64,000 bases of DNA from Pieris napi (lineage: Eukaryota; Arthropoda; Insecta; Lepidoptera; Pieridae): the NCBI RefSeq assembly GCF_905475465.1, contig NC_062245.1, positions 7,998,001-8,062,000 on the forward strand. Reading direction: 5' to 3'. The notes below the pieces were generated by a model. That model made no database searches, was not told the origin of the DNA, and saw only the letters and a list, made by a program, of their open reading frames with translations. The position numbers and the translations under genes are program-made. The stretch's first letter is position 1. Each line of letters opens with the position of its first letter. Below are positions 33,401 to 45,179 of the stretch, in pieces.

Positions 33401-35807
33401 ATCAGTGCTGGGGTTGAATTGGTGTCCCTCACAGGATAAGCTGTATTTTTCAGTCGACTTTCAGATTGAACAGCCGTTCACAAAGAGAACTATTCTGGCA
33501 GCAACATGCAAGATTTTTGACCCCCTAGGGTTGCTAAGCGCTTGTACAATTGTTCCTAAAATGCTGTTACAAAGGTTGTGGGAGTCTAAACTGGACTGGG
33601 ATGATTTGGTGTCCGCCGATGTATCGAAACAGTGGAGTGACTTTGTAAATAATTTAAATCAAATAAAAGCGATAAATATTCCACGCCACGTTTTGCATCC
33701 ATCGTCGGACACTCCAGTGTCAGTGGAATTACACTGTTTTGTCGATAGTTCTCAGAGTGCATTTGCAGCATGTGTATTTATACGTTGTACTGATCAAGAG
33801 AACAACGTATCAGTCAAGTTATTATGCGCCAAGGCTAGGGTTGCCCCCTTGAAGCCCAGTACTATACCGCGGCTGGAACTGGCAGCGGCCCTGCTTGGTG
33901 CTCAGTTAAGTTCAAAGGTTTGTCAGTCACTCAGTCGTAAGTTTGATCAAAAATATTTCTGGAGTGATTCTACAATTGTGCTGGGATGGATTAAAAATAC
34001 CAACCCTAGTAATCTAAAGCAATTTGTTTACAATCGAGTAAATGAAATTCATGAACTGACTGACAAATCTACATGGCATCACATTTCTACAGAAATAAAT
34101 CCGGCAGACATAGCTTCTCGAGGAGTCAGCCCTAGCAAGCTTCAAGATTTAGAATTATGGTGGAGTGGCCCACCCTTTTTAATGAAACCTAAAACGGAGT
34201 GGCCAAGCGCTCCTATAGAAAATGTTGAGCTTCCGGAGCTCAAAGTATATTCATGTTGTGTGTCTGCTGAGCATTCATTTGAGTTTGATAGGTTCTCGAA
34301 ATTTCAACGAATGATCCGGGTGGTAGGATATATCTTAAGATTTATTCACAATTGTAAAACAAAGAAGGATTCGCGGCTAAGTGGTGATCTGAGTAACGAT
34401 GAAATAGATAGGTCTACTCAGACCCTAATCAAAACCTGCCATCAAGATTCCTTTCCAAATGAGGTGCAATCATTAAAAAACAATAAAAAGATACATCATA
34501 AATCGAGGATTTTGTCACTAAACCCTTACTTAGATGAGCATGATTTGATTAGGGTTGGAGGCAGAATCCAAAACTCAATCTGTGAGTATTCTAAAAAACA
34601 TCCCATTTTATTATGTGTACGTCATAACTTTACGAAACTGTTGTTTCAGAAAGAACATGTGCGTCATAAACATTGTGGGCCTGAATTATTACTTAGCATT
34701 ATACGAGATCAATATTGGCCCATCGGGGGACGTAATCTTGCACGCAGTACATTTAGGAAATGTATCGTGTGTGTTCGTATGCAGAGTAACTTAATACAGC
34801 CTATGATGGGTAACTTACCCCCTCCTCGAGTCACTCTTACCTATCCCTTCCTCGCGACAGGCGTAGACTTTGGCGGGCCCTTCTCAATCGTAGACCGTAA
34901 GGGCAGAGGATGTAAGATATCCAAATGTTGGCTTAGTCTTTTTGTGTGTTTAAGCACTAAGGCATTAACTTTGGAGGTGGGTAGTAGTCTGAGTACTGAA
35001 GCATTTTTAATGTGTTTGCGTAGATTTATATCACGTCGTGGCAAGCCTCATGATATTTATTGTGACAATGGCACCAACTTTGTGGGTGCAAATAATGAGC
35101 TAGGCAGAATGTTGCAGGCAAGCCAAAGTTCTGTTAGTGCGGCTGCCCACGACGAGGGCATTAAATTTCATTTTTCGCCCGCTTATTCCCCTCACTGGAG
35201 GGGGCTGAACGAGGCTGGAATCCGTTCAGCAAAGTTACTAATGAAACGTGTAATAGGAAATGCGAATCTGACGTTCGAGGAGCTCACGACGCTATTCACC
35301 CAGATTGAAGCAATTCTTAACTCCCGCCCGTTAACTCCTCTAACGTCAGACCCTTCCGATGTTACTCCTCTGACTCCAGGGCACTTCCTTATAGGCCGGC
35401 CGCTGACAGCTTTACCAGAACCACCTATTTTAACAAATTATCCAAACAGATACCAAAAATTGGAACAGCTTAAGCGGCATTTCTGGGACCGGTTTCATAG
35501 GGAATATTTAAGTGAGCTGCAGCAGCGGACTAAGTGGCGAGAGCAGAGGAGAACACTCAAAGAGGGCGATCTTGTTGTCATCAAGGACGACAACCTTCCC
35601 CCAATGCGATGGCGCTTGGGACGAGTTAAGAAACTGTATCCAGGGGCAGACGGCATCACTCGAGTAGCCGATTTCACGACCTCACGTGGCGTAATCCAGA
35701 GGGCCTTAGGCAGGGTCTGTCTGCTACCAGCTATCAACCCAGAGGACGAGTCTCTTGGTAACCAGGGTTCCCAAGGCGGGGAGCCTGTTCACGCGCACGG
35801 CACATGA
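30479..35807 (+). pseudogene. BEL/Pao gag-pol polyprotein, one frame change in gag
   Basis: The natural start is the ATG at 30479 (MAQSKLSD). That frame stops at 30629-30631, just after a run of seven A at 30616-30622, and the polyprotein continues in the next frame from there to 35807. Numbering from 30594, the product holds a Gag part with heptad-like Leu/Glu repeats at 10-70 and three Cys/His zinc knuckles at about 316-380. The protease motif LLDCGSQSS is near 460, and the RT has LTGDIEKMFRQV and YCDD at 865-868. The RNase H motif FVDSSQ follows. The integrase has an HHCC zinc finger, Asp near 1425, Asp 1491 in DNGTNF and Glu near 1540. The C-terminal domain contains GDLVVIKDDNLPPMRWRLGR. 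The stop lies 20 bases inside the 3' LTR. No envelope gene is present. The A-run change may be a mutation or a slippage site. Confidence 0.88.
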
Positions 35808-35984
35808 TCTGCGCCGGCGGGAGTGGGGCGCGGGCGCCGCGGCTGCGACCGACCGGCAGTTACATTACGGACGCACGGCGCGCGACACGAATAAGAATTT
35901 TATTTTAATACACATTTAAATCCAGTCCAGGTTTTGTTTGATTGCTGCAATTGCAAATTCATCAGCCAATCCATCTCCCGGACA
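35786..35984 (+). repeat. BEL/Pao 3' LTR, 199 bp
   Basis: It appears identical to the 5' LTR over its whole length by eye. A G-rich purine tract (aaggcggggag at 35773-35783) sits just upstream and is the likely primer for plus-strand synthesis. The gag-pol stop codon is inside this LTR. Confidence 0.95.
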
Positions 35985-36845
35985 ATGGTGTTATTTGCAG
36001 ATGACACATCATTGATTTTTAAAGTAGATCGACGGTCACAAAATCGTGACGACGTGAATAACTCTATTCTTCGGGTCCAAAATTGGTTTACGGTAAACAA
36101 TTTGGCACTGAATGATAAAAAAACTAAATGTATTAGATTTACGTTGCCAAATGTTAAAAGTAAGGAATGTGACATAATGTTGAATGAAGGAAAACTGGAA
36201 TTTATTAATCAAACGGTTTTCCTAGGCATCACGCTAGACGAGAAGTTACAATGGGGACCTCATATCACATCTCTTGCGGGGCGGCTGAGCTCAGCCGTTT
36301 ATGCGGTTAGAAAGATAAGATATTTAACCAATGTAGAAACTGCGCGTTTGGTCTATTTTAGCTACTTTCACAGCATAATGTCTTACGGCATTTTACTGTG
36401 GGGTCGGGCTGCTGACATAGAATCCATTTTTATTTTGCAAAAGAGAGCAGTCAGAGCCATTTATAATCTACGTCGTTGCGAATCTCTCAGGGAACTATTT
36501 AAAAAGATTAATATTATGACAGTACCTTGCCAATTCATTTATGAAAATATTATGTATGTAAGAAAGAATCTACATCTTTTTAGTAAAATAAATGAAAGAC
36601 ATAATTTTAGTACTAGAAATAAAGATAAAATAGCTCAACCATCTTTCAGATTAGCCAAAGTTCAAAATTCATTTATGGGGTACTGTGTGAAATGTTACAA
36701 TAAAATACCTTGTGACATTTTAAAACTAAATGAACGAAAATTTAAATGTTATATTAAAAGTACACTTTGTAAACAAGCATATTACAAATTAGATGATTAT
36801 ATTCAAGATAAGAATGCTTGGAAACATGCTGGTCCTGCTCCATAG
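35985..36845 (+). pseudogene. LINE ORF2 part 2: RT catalytic FADD motif to C-terminus
   Basis: Directly after the BEL target duplication the LINE frame resumes with VLFADDTSLIFK, the RT catalytic box, then FLGITLDEKLQWGPH. The thumb-like region follows (LSSAVYAVRKIRYLT, SIMSYGILLWG, IFILQKRAVRAIYN) and the frame stops at 36845. There is no RNase H domain, as usual for CR1-type elements. The frame is open here, so the damage to this LINE is in the upstream half. An open frame also runs in from the BEL LTR, which I take as chance. Confidence 0.85.
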
Positions 36846-37312
36846 GACAATCCTATGATTGGCTCTATAGCCTGGACAAAATCAAATTGGTTGCTGATTT
36901 TTAGCTTTAATGCTACAAATGTAATTATTATTTTATTTTTTATTTATTTTTTTTATCTAACACACTGTTTTGTTGTGTTTTTTTTTTAAATTTTTATTAC
37001 TCTTTAATGTTAATATTCTACGGTTTCGATATTTGTAAATATGTGAGGAACATGTATACTAACTTTTTTAGTATAGTAGTTTATTCTAAGAGTACATTGT
37101 CTTCACATATAATTATTTAACAAATGTAACAAAATATTGTAAACCTATTTTAAAAGAGTAAGTGTGGAGTTTCTTGCCTATTCTTCTCCACACGAAACTA
37201 CCTTTTGGAAGGGGCAACTAGAATCATCTTTATATTTTATTTTTTTTGACGTTCAAAAGTGCCATTTTAGATGGTCTAATTGAAATAAACGATTTGACTT
37301 TGACTTTGACTT
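36846..37312 (+). other. CR1-like LINE 3' UTR with TTTGAC tail
   Basis: This is non-coding sequence ending attgaaataaacgatttgac followed by tttgactttgac. Short tandem tails replace poly-A in CR1/L2-type LINEs. The T-rich tracts around 36925-36990 belong to the UTR. Confidence 0.75.
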
Positions 37313-38602
37313 CGTTGCATCGCTAAATAACAAACAGGTAGGACCTAGAAATGATTTATCATTAGTAATATGTTCTAAAACCCTTGGAAACGTGCCAGTA
37401 TAAAAAGCTAAGCGTTGCAGTCCAAATGGTAGGCTTTAAATGATAACGTATAGTAGCTTGCTGCAAACGTTACTAGCTTGGCACTGTTCCCGGGGACCTA
37501 AAATTTTATAGCCTAAATAATGAAGCGAAATATATTGCAACATAAAAATATATTAAATTCTTGAATTTTTATGTTCTCAACCCCCTGAAGTTTTGTAGAT
37601 ATGTGTCGATATGGTGTATTATTTTTTTTTTAATACAGCTTAATACATGATGCTATGTGATCCGCCGCTCATGGAAACACTACTAGATGGCTCGCAAGTA
37701 CTTGCCTTGAATAAAAGGTATATTAGTAATATTGCCTGTAAAGCTATTCTCGTCACGTAATATTTAAGAATTTTTTTTTCGTGGCAAATCCTGACAAGTT
37801 TCAGACAGTTCTAATTAAAAACTATTAATAATCATTAGAATGTATATATTATGCGTATTACATTAATAATACATACTTTACACTAGAACAATTTTTTAAA
37901 TATTATTTATAATTGGTATGAGTACGAGAAAGTAGGTTGTGGTATATTTGCATCAACGCAGCAAACTAAGTATACGAACTTCAAAAGCATTTTAAACTAG
38001 ACACCGGAAGCGAAAAGTTTTGACGTTTTGTATGAGGGATTAAAGCAATTTGTCAAATATAGGGAACAGGAAAATCGGCGTCGACGCCACCAAACTTGGA
38101 ACAAGTTTGAATGCGACAAAATACGGCGTACATGGAACAATTGGCCCGCTTTTTAGGGGTTTATAAGATTCTAGATTATACAATCTGAACCGTAGATTTC
38201 CTTGATCAATTGTTTGGGTTCAACAATAAGATTTGAAATTTTACTACAAACAACAACTTAAATAGTATAAAATATAATGTATAGTTCCCATTGACGTTTC
38301 TACATGCCACGTTGCCGTTTTGTGTTAAGCTTTTGTACGAAAAGAAAAGTAAGATCGTAATAGAATGTATGCTAGGCAATAGATGCTGTGCGGCGCGGGC
38401 GCCTTCCCTGCCCACAGACCAGAGAGGTTTTGACCTCTCAGTCGATTTGTCGCCGTGTCCGAAATTGGTTATGTAATTCGTCCATGCGCAGGTGCCTTAG
38501 GCAGCGAATTAATCCTGTCTTACGAATAAAGAAGTTGTGATATGTAAGAACACAATATGAACTAATTAGTGTTATGATAATAGTAGTAGAGGCTTATCAT
38601 CT
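37313..38602. other. Non-coding, no feature recognised
   Basis: AT-rich DNA. A GC-richer patch at 38385-38470 gives short frames on both strands but no domain. Confidence 0.45.
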
Positions 38603-38890
38603 CAGCTTAGATCAGCTCTGCTCTGCCCAGCTCTTCTCTGCTCAGCTCTGCTCTGCTCAGATCTGTTCAGATCTGCTCAGCTCCGCTCAGCTCAGCTAAG
38701 GGATTATCTGCTCAGCTCTGCTCAGCTCTTCTCAGCTCTTCTCAGCTCAGCTCTGATCAGCTCTGCTTTGCTCAGCTCTACTCAGCTCTGGGATTATCTG
38801 CTCTGCTCAGCTCAGCTCTGCTCAGCTCTGCTCTGCTCCGCTCATCTCTGCTCAGCTTCACTCCGCTCAGCTCTGCTCTGCTCAGCTTAT
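38603..38890. repeat. CTCAG/CTCTG simple-sequence array
   Basis: About 290 bases consist almost wholly of 5-base units ctcag, ctctg and variants such as ctccg and cttct. A non-repeat word, gggattatctgctc, occurs twice about 96 bases apart (38700 and 38796), showing a higher-order duplication. Confidence 0.93.
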
Positions 38891-40739
38891 TTTCTACATT
38901 GAAAAACCAATTGCTTTCAATACTTTAGTCTGATTGGAGATTGAAAAATGTAAATTACGATTAATAAATTATAAATTAATAATTAAAACAGTACGAACCC
39001 CATGAAATTCCACCGCATTCCAACCGAAGACCAAAATCGCAACAGTTCTGGTGTGCTTTTGCAAGCTTAGCCAAGAGATCATAATTATCAACAGTGTTAA
39101 ATACCTTTTTAAAATCTAGGTAGTCTCATGAACCTGTTGATTGACTGTTGATTGCACATACTACATACAGTTGACCAGATGAATAGTCGTACTCCACGTT
39201 TGCCGAAACTCATGTCGAGCATTGCTCAGTTGCCTATATGTGCGCCTATACCCACATACATGTTGTCTATCTCCGCTCTTGGGTGCTGGCACAACTGTTG
39301 TAGGTTGTGGTTTTCCGTAACGTAAGGTGACTTAAATATTCTCCTTAACCAACCTCCAATAATGACAAAATCCAGATAGTTATCAATTTGTTTAGTTCTT
39401 TTGTATTTCATATGAAGTGAAGCCTTTATTTTTATATAATTTATTAAATCCCTTGCCTTGCATCTGAATAACTAAACCCTAAACCTCAACTTATGACCTC
39501 TAACAACATATAAATGCTATAAATGTAGTATAAGAATTAATATCTGCTACTAAAAAATTCACATCTGTTGTTAAGAGTTTGCCGCTATATGTGATTTACC
39601 TTTGTAATTTGGTACTCTTTACAACCAATATATAAAAAAGCGCGCCTGGCATTTAAAAGTTGCGCGTAAATCGTCAGTGACGGGTAGTGTCTATCTTCTG
39701 GCCATAAACTATCCGCGGCCGCCGTTACAAACATTGTTAGGCATACCTGTACGTAATACCAGCTCAAGGTAACGTTACTCAAATCAGTAATTATACATAA
39801 TTACATCTCACTTAAACAACCAATTATCTTACATACAAAAATTATTTATTTATGTGTGATATAGGCAATATATTTTCTATACAATATTTATTTAATGAGA
39901 ACCTAATTATTATTTCTTTATATGATGAAGTGTAATCAAAGCGTAAAGATTGTCATCAAAAGACCATACTAGTATGTATTATTCTTAGGAACGAGGTTCG
40001 CCATCTTTTGGTCGTATTTAAGTTGGTCGTAACGTCTCCGTTTCTTTTTTAACGCCCTCTTTGGCAAAAACTGTTTGCTGGGCATGCATATTATAATTCA
40101 CGTAATGGTGAGATATCTAAGACCAAAAATATTGTACATTAATTGCCTAAATTTTAAACATTAGTATTACAAAGAGACACTATAAAAGTCAGGGTGCGAT
40201 AAGCATCTAGCAATATAGCAACGAATAAGAACTAATTGCAAAGAGATAATAATTATTGTAGAAATTACAGGAGTAAAAGGTTAAAATTTAGTATTTTATT
40301 TTAGTGCCATCTATGAACAAGTCCACAAAGCTCTACAAATGAAACATGACATTTTATTTTAATAAGCGATACTTTTCATATATTTTAGACATTATTATTG
40401 ATTAAAGCTCAGTTACTTTTTTAGACAATCGCTTCAACCCAGATATTATGGACCTATAGTGAAAGTTAATGTCGTGTCCCTGGCAAAAATTTATCTGTGT
40501 GCTTTAATCTGTAACAATCTATACTCTATGGTATTGAACTTGGATGTATTTGACTATATGTGTCGATCTGCGAAAATTGAACACAGTCGAACATGAATAG
40601 AATCATGACGAGAGTTTCGCCGGTGGATAATTTGATTTAAATAATAATCATTTATTTCGTTATTTATAGACAAATGTGTGGACTTAAATCATTCGCAGAA
40701 GGTTTAATGGGTCCATTTTTTCGCGTGTTGTACATTAAA
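38891..40739. other. Non-coding upstream of the NRBP exon
   Basis: No gene is supported. A GC-containing patch at 39640-39730 and another at 39985-40090 have no interpretable structure. The promoter of the downstream host gene probably lies in the last few hundred bases. Confidence 0.4.
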
Positions 40740-40912
40740 TAATGGATTGGTTGAAAACAGTGACGTCTCGACTCGCAACCTTGGTTATGGTTACAAGAAA
40801 AAGTGTATTTTGAAAATATTTCCGAGTGTTTTCTTCCAGAAAACGTTTGTGAGATATTATTACAGTGAAACGAACACTTTGTTAGTATTTGTGTTTTTGG
40901 TAAATCGGTGCT
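40740..40912 (+). promoter_or_regulatory. Presumed 5' UTR / promoter-proximal region of NRBP
   Basis: These bases directly precede the NRBP start codon. A ttttcttccag at 40832-40842 looks like a splice acceptor, so the 5' UTR may be split. The transcription start cannot be fixed from sequence alone. Confidence 0.35.
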
Positions 40913-41038
40913 ATGTCGGGCGGCAGGAGCATCGACAAAGAGCGCAAGTCGCCCAGGGAAAGTGGGGAGGATTCCGAGGATGAAAGCGAAATCCTGGAAG
41001 AAAGTCCTTGCGGCCGCTGGCTTAAAAGACGAGAAGAG
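40913..41038 (+). CDS. Madm: First coding exon of nuclear receptor-binding protein (NRBP/Madm)
   Basis: The exon has 42 codons and opens with MSGGRSIDKERKSPRESG. It then reads EDSEDESEILEESPCGRWLK and KRREE, and ends at GAG|GTACTT, a good splice donor with phase 0. The DESEILEESPCGRWLKRREE block is the conserved N-terminal signature of the NRBP pseudokinase family (human NRBP1 and fly Madm have nearly the same words). In the family the next exon begins the pseudokinase domain. NRBP proteins are adaptor pseudokinases linked to growth signalling and protein turnover. I found no second exon to the right up to 64000. The acidic Ser/Glu-rich start is expected to be disordered. It is the only host coding sequence I recognise here. 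Confidence 0.88.
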
Positions 41039-44000
41039 GTACTTATACGTAGTATTCTTCTAAATTTATTTTTGAAAATTAGGACATTAAAGTCATCAGC
41101 TGATTAACGAAGTAATACATTTCAATATAGCTAAGACGTAATATCTTGACCTGCTCATGTTCTTGTTGTGTTAAAATATTATCATTGATTTAGAAATTTG
41201 CTTAAAATTTGTTGATATAAGTAGTACATCTAAGTCTTTAAATTATCCTAGGGTAATAAACAATATTTGTGTAAAAATAATTTAATTATGATTCACCAAA
41301 TATATCCTTACTGATAAATAATATACATAATAGTCCACATAGGGTAGGCATTATGCAGTGAAAATAGATTATTGACAAATAAGCAAATCTTGATTTCAAT
41401 TAAGTTTTTTTATAACTTTTAAACTTTTTATTAATTATTCACTTATTTGTGAGTGACATTTTTTTAATAGCTTAAACATTAAAGCTGCCATACATATTAT
41501 TACAATATATTCTATGTATTTATAACCTCAATTAAACTTTATGCTATAAAAGAAACACATACATTTGAATAAATGTGAATTTTTTTGCATTGTTATAAAA
41601 CCTTGAAAGTTCAAAAAATCTGATGAATATTATTTTACTAAACTGTTACTTATGGATTTTACATTTTAAATTTTATATATTGTCTTCCTATCTCATCTTA
41701 CTGTTGAGTTCTTTCAGTTTATTCCTAATTTTCCGTGCTATACTTTTATAGTGCAAATCATTAATGCCTCATAACAGTTGTGTGACATTCATTTATTACA
41801 CACTCGCTTAACAAAATATTCTGTGTGCATGTGCAACAGATTGTCTTCTTTAGGTTTTGTTATTTTTGAATGAAACATATTTTTCACTGTGGTATTTAGA
41901 AAATATGTAGGTTACGCCTTTAACTAAACTCAAGATATTGTTTTGGATTAAGTAAATTAAATTAACATATAATTTATTCTAGCGAGACAGATAAAACATT
42001 TTCTTAACAAATTCCAAATATTTATAAATTGTATGTCTAATAAGTGTAAAGGCAAATGTGATCCTTTTTTTATATGCCTTCATTCTCATAGAGCTGAAAT
42101 GATCATTACTTTGTAGCAATGTATTAGAAAGGACTATCCTCAATGTATGAACTTATGATTTTCGTGTCACCGAAGACAAATTTTAACACAGTTATGGATT
42201 CTTGTAGCTGGTTTTTTATAGAATGTCCAAATAGGGTTTTTATTGCTTTTTCTATTTGAGAATGCTTAGGCATATGGCTCACACTCACTATTGTCTAGGG
42301 CGAAATATATCTTTGTCTGCCTTTTCAAGATTATAATATAAAACTGTTCTTCTAATTATAGGCAAACATAATTTGTTCCATCTATAATAAATCCATAACT
42401 TCTCTAAATCTTTATTAAATAATACAAATTTATTGTTATAGGTTTTTAAAAAACATGTCTATATTTTACCCAATTTTGCATATAATACATACATAAGTTA
42501 TTATTATTTACTTCACATACTTACATATACATTCTGTAACACTATGCGTTAGTAAAGACTATTTTTAAGAATGGTGATTGAGTATTCATATACATCTTGT
42601 AGTGCTATAGTATGATGTGCAATATACTAAAGAAAGAAAAGAACAATAAAAAATTTGCCATAGCGATACATTGTTCTTGCTATAAGCAACTTTCTGATCA
42701 ATCATAAAGTTGAAAGCATTTTAGTTCTATTTTTATTAACTTAATTTTTTTTTCATGTTGTATACTTATCAAAGGTACAATTAAGAAGCAATTGTTCAGC
42801 CCGACTTTCCCTGCGCCGGTCACTGACCGCGGATTCGGCGCTTGCGCAACTAAAAGTCACTGTCGCTTTCTACACTGATAACTTTTTTTCACCACCATCT
42901 TGACCATCAATATGTCCGAGTATGTATTTATGGAAATAAATAACTTCCGACTTAATAAAAGGACACCTTGCTCTAAACACTAATAAGGACGAGGCCTATT
43001 TTTGTGTTCATAATGAAAAAGAAAAATACGTAATTATATACTTACGATTATGTCTGTTATTAGGACGTAAATAAATAAATTATTATCTATGCTAAAACTA
43101 TGTATAAACAGTTATTTCTGGAGACTTATTAATATTGTATATTGCACAAATGTGCAATTAATGATTTATTACTTATAATGATATTGTTAATTGACATAAT
43201 TTATATTATTATCCCTTTTAACTCGATAAAATCGATAAATAAAAAACCAGCCTTCTTTGCACAGAACAATGAAGAGTGATTTCAAATACATATTCTCCTT
43301 AACTTTGTAGATGAAAGTTGTCTTTTTGGTTAAAACATAGTTTAATAGTAGGACTTTATAAGTCATCATTGAATATGAATTGTTACACTGAAGATTATTT
43401 TTGCTTTTGAGAATGTTGGTTGAGCGTTGAGGCGTACACGAAAAAAATATTTTTACCACTAATTAAACTTACTCTTTTTGCTTAATGTAGATTTATTAAA
43501 TACGTTTAATGTTTTGAATTATGTTATGTAAGTAACGGTTATGTAAAGTTCCATATTTAAACTCAGCAAAGCGGCTCTATTATGTAACGTTGATAAATTA
43601 TTTGTTTTAGATTAACAACTTTTATACTGAGGTATCGCTTTTATAGTTTATGTTCACACCTAAAATGTGGTATGGTCGAAAACCTGTTTCCAAACAGCTT
43701 AATCAGATCATCAGGCAAAAAAAAAAGACTAGGCGTGTTCAACTCCTTTCTAACTGTCCGTTTTATCCGTCATCAAATACACTCATTCATCATTTACAAT
43801 CGCTGTATTTTTTGCCCACTTACTCATCGAATGTTCACTATTCGTGAATGCTAATTTCACTATGTCTGAAGTTATAAGAGCCACATTCGCCTAACCATTT
43901 TCATTTACTACAAGTAGGTCATGGCACGTGTAGCGGCTACGGGTGTTCAAATCCATATTTTTTTTTACTTTTATATACTCCATCGCACACAATTTAATAT

Positions 44001-44710
44001 TTACAAAATCTCATACTCTTGTCTCTTATGTGACGCAGCCTACAAGTAAATAATTAACTAAACACTGTAAGCTTGAATAATGCTAGCAACTGACGTCTTG
44101 GTTATACATCTTTAATTAATGAATTATAATTGTAATTACGAATCTAATCACTAGTCGGTAAGGTGTTTTAGCTATTGTTTTGGGCTTTGTTGTTATTTTA
44201 TCGAATTTGATACTTATATCGCAATCAACGCACAGACCGCAGTCAATATAATTTTATAGTCATGAATTTGGCGATTAACAAAATTTTACTGACTTGTTCA
44301 GACTTGCCACGCCACGTTTAATTCGTGGCCGTGAACCACTATTAGGCTCATTAGGTATACATAGTTTATACTCGTTGCTACAGCGCTTGAGCCATGTTAA
44401 GTGGAAGATTGAGGCCCGAAGGACTAACTAGCAGACCCTGTAATGTAGTTTCAGCATCAGCGAAGAAATAATTATATGAAGCCCTGTTTCTTATTCCGCC
44501 CTGGCGTTCTATTGAACCGACTTCAATTTAAGTAATATTTCTTACTTCTATTAATTGGTCTTGAGAATTGTATTAAACGATAATTTATATACAAAAAAGT
44601 TTCACGACAAATTGATAGCCTCCTTCGTTTATTTTTAAAGTCGAAAAAGCAATCTATGTTTTGCAATAGGCAATAGGTAGAGAAGTGGACCCTCAAACAA
44701 TTTCACTCTA
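41039..44710 (+). other. Presumed NRBP intron 1, first part
   Basis: It begins with the GT donor and is strongly AT-rich. A short GC-rich patch at 42798-42850 stands out (tgcgccggtcactgaccgcg). No exon of the NRBP pseudokinase domain and no bounded element was recognised. A weak tRNA-like block lies at about 43918-43962. Confidence 0.5.
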
Positions 44711-45179
44711 TAATGCGGCGTTCCCACGAGGCGTTAATCACGACAGTCAACCACGCTTTCGTGAAATACACTTCTGTGTGAACGCATAGGCGTTAAACTT
44801 GCTTTCGTGAGGAACGGCGCACGACACAAGCGTGGATAGATCAAACGTGTTTGATTTTCAGTGGTGATATACCGTTCGTGAAGCCAAGATGTCGTCACAA
44901 CAACGTGGAATTAAGTTTAACGACAGTGAAACTACGCGTTTTTTGGAGTTATATTCTATGGAAAAGGTATTATATGATCCAAGTTTGGAGGAATACCGTG
45001 ATAGAGATTTATATATCGATGTTTCGATAATGACTAAGTCGAAACACGAAGCGTGAACGGCACGAAATCCCCCAACCATGTGAACGTTTCATCAATTCAC
45101 ACTTTCGTGAGTGTCACGAACGACAGTTGACTAGCGTAGTTGACTGTCGTGATTAACGCTCCGTGGGAACGCCCCATTA
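44711..45179 (+). mobile_element. TIR element with MADF-like gene remnant
   Basis: The left end taatgcggcgttcccacgag continues into gcgttaatcacgacagtcaa. It is mirrored at the right by gttgactgtcgtgattaacg followed by ctccgtgggaacgccccatta, with few mismatches over about 40 bases. The internal plus-strand gene piece starts at 44889. The exact target duplication is uncertain because the flanks are taa and tta. Harbinger-type is the best guess from the coding remnant. Confidence 0.8.
44889..45056 (+). pseudogene. MADF/SANT-like DNA-binding protein N-terminal remnant
   Basis: The ATG at 44889 opens MSSQQRGIKFNDSETTRFLE, then LYSMEKVLYDPSLEEYRDRD, and stops at about 45056. A start of this shape (a charged lead, then F-ELY...LYDP...EY-DRD) is that of MADF/SANT-like proteins encoded by Harbinger-type transposons. 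The remainder of the protein is missing and the right TIR follows within about 90 bases, so this is an internally deleted element. Function is inferred from pattern only. Confidence 0.5.

Larger units (their letters stand above)
29257..35989 (+). mobile_element. Complete BEL/Pao LTR retrotransposon with 5-bp target duplication
   Basis: The element runs 29262-35984. Two 199-base LTRs (29262-29460, 35786-35984) appear identical by eye and start TG and end CA. ATGGT at 29257-29261 and at 35985-35989 is the target duplication. Inside are a tRNA-Arg-type primer-binding site, a leader of about 1 kb with tandem repeats, one long gag-pol frame and no envelope gene. The domain order protease, RT, RNase H, integrase, and the DUF5641-type C-terminus, define the BEL/Pao group. 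The nearly identical LTRs imply a recent insertion. Confidence 0.95.
26638..37312 (+). mobile_element. CR1-like LINE split by a BEL/Pao element
   Basis: The LINE parts are 26638-29261 and 35985-37312. In between sits the LTR element 29262-35984 with its ATGGT duplication. Coding order is an esterase-like ORF1, a shortened endonuclease, the RT, then a 3' UTR ending in a short tandem tail (tttgactttgactttgac, 37293-37310). An esterase-type ORF1 plus a tandem-motif tail rather than poly-A are known CR1/L2-group features. The LINE itself is dead, with a frameshift near 26950, a deletion near 27590 and a stop at 29062-29064, so it is older than the BEL insertion. Confidence 0.85.

Noticed and set aside
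35934..36845. Open frame running from the BEL 3' LTR into the LINE as a fused gene
   Set aside because: The LTR part is non-coding in the BEL element and the joint is an ordinary target-site junction. The fusion is chance.
42798..42850. Next exon of NRBP
   Set aside because: The GC-rich patch does not translate to the pseudokinase start in any frame I tried and lacks clear splice sites.
44711..45179. TTA target duplication for this element
   Set aside because: The left flank is taa and the right flank is tta, so the duplication cannot be claimed without other copies to fix the element ends.
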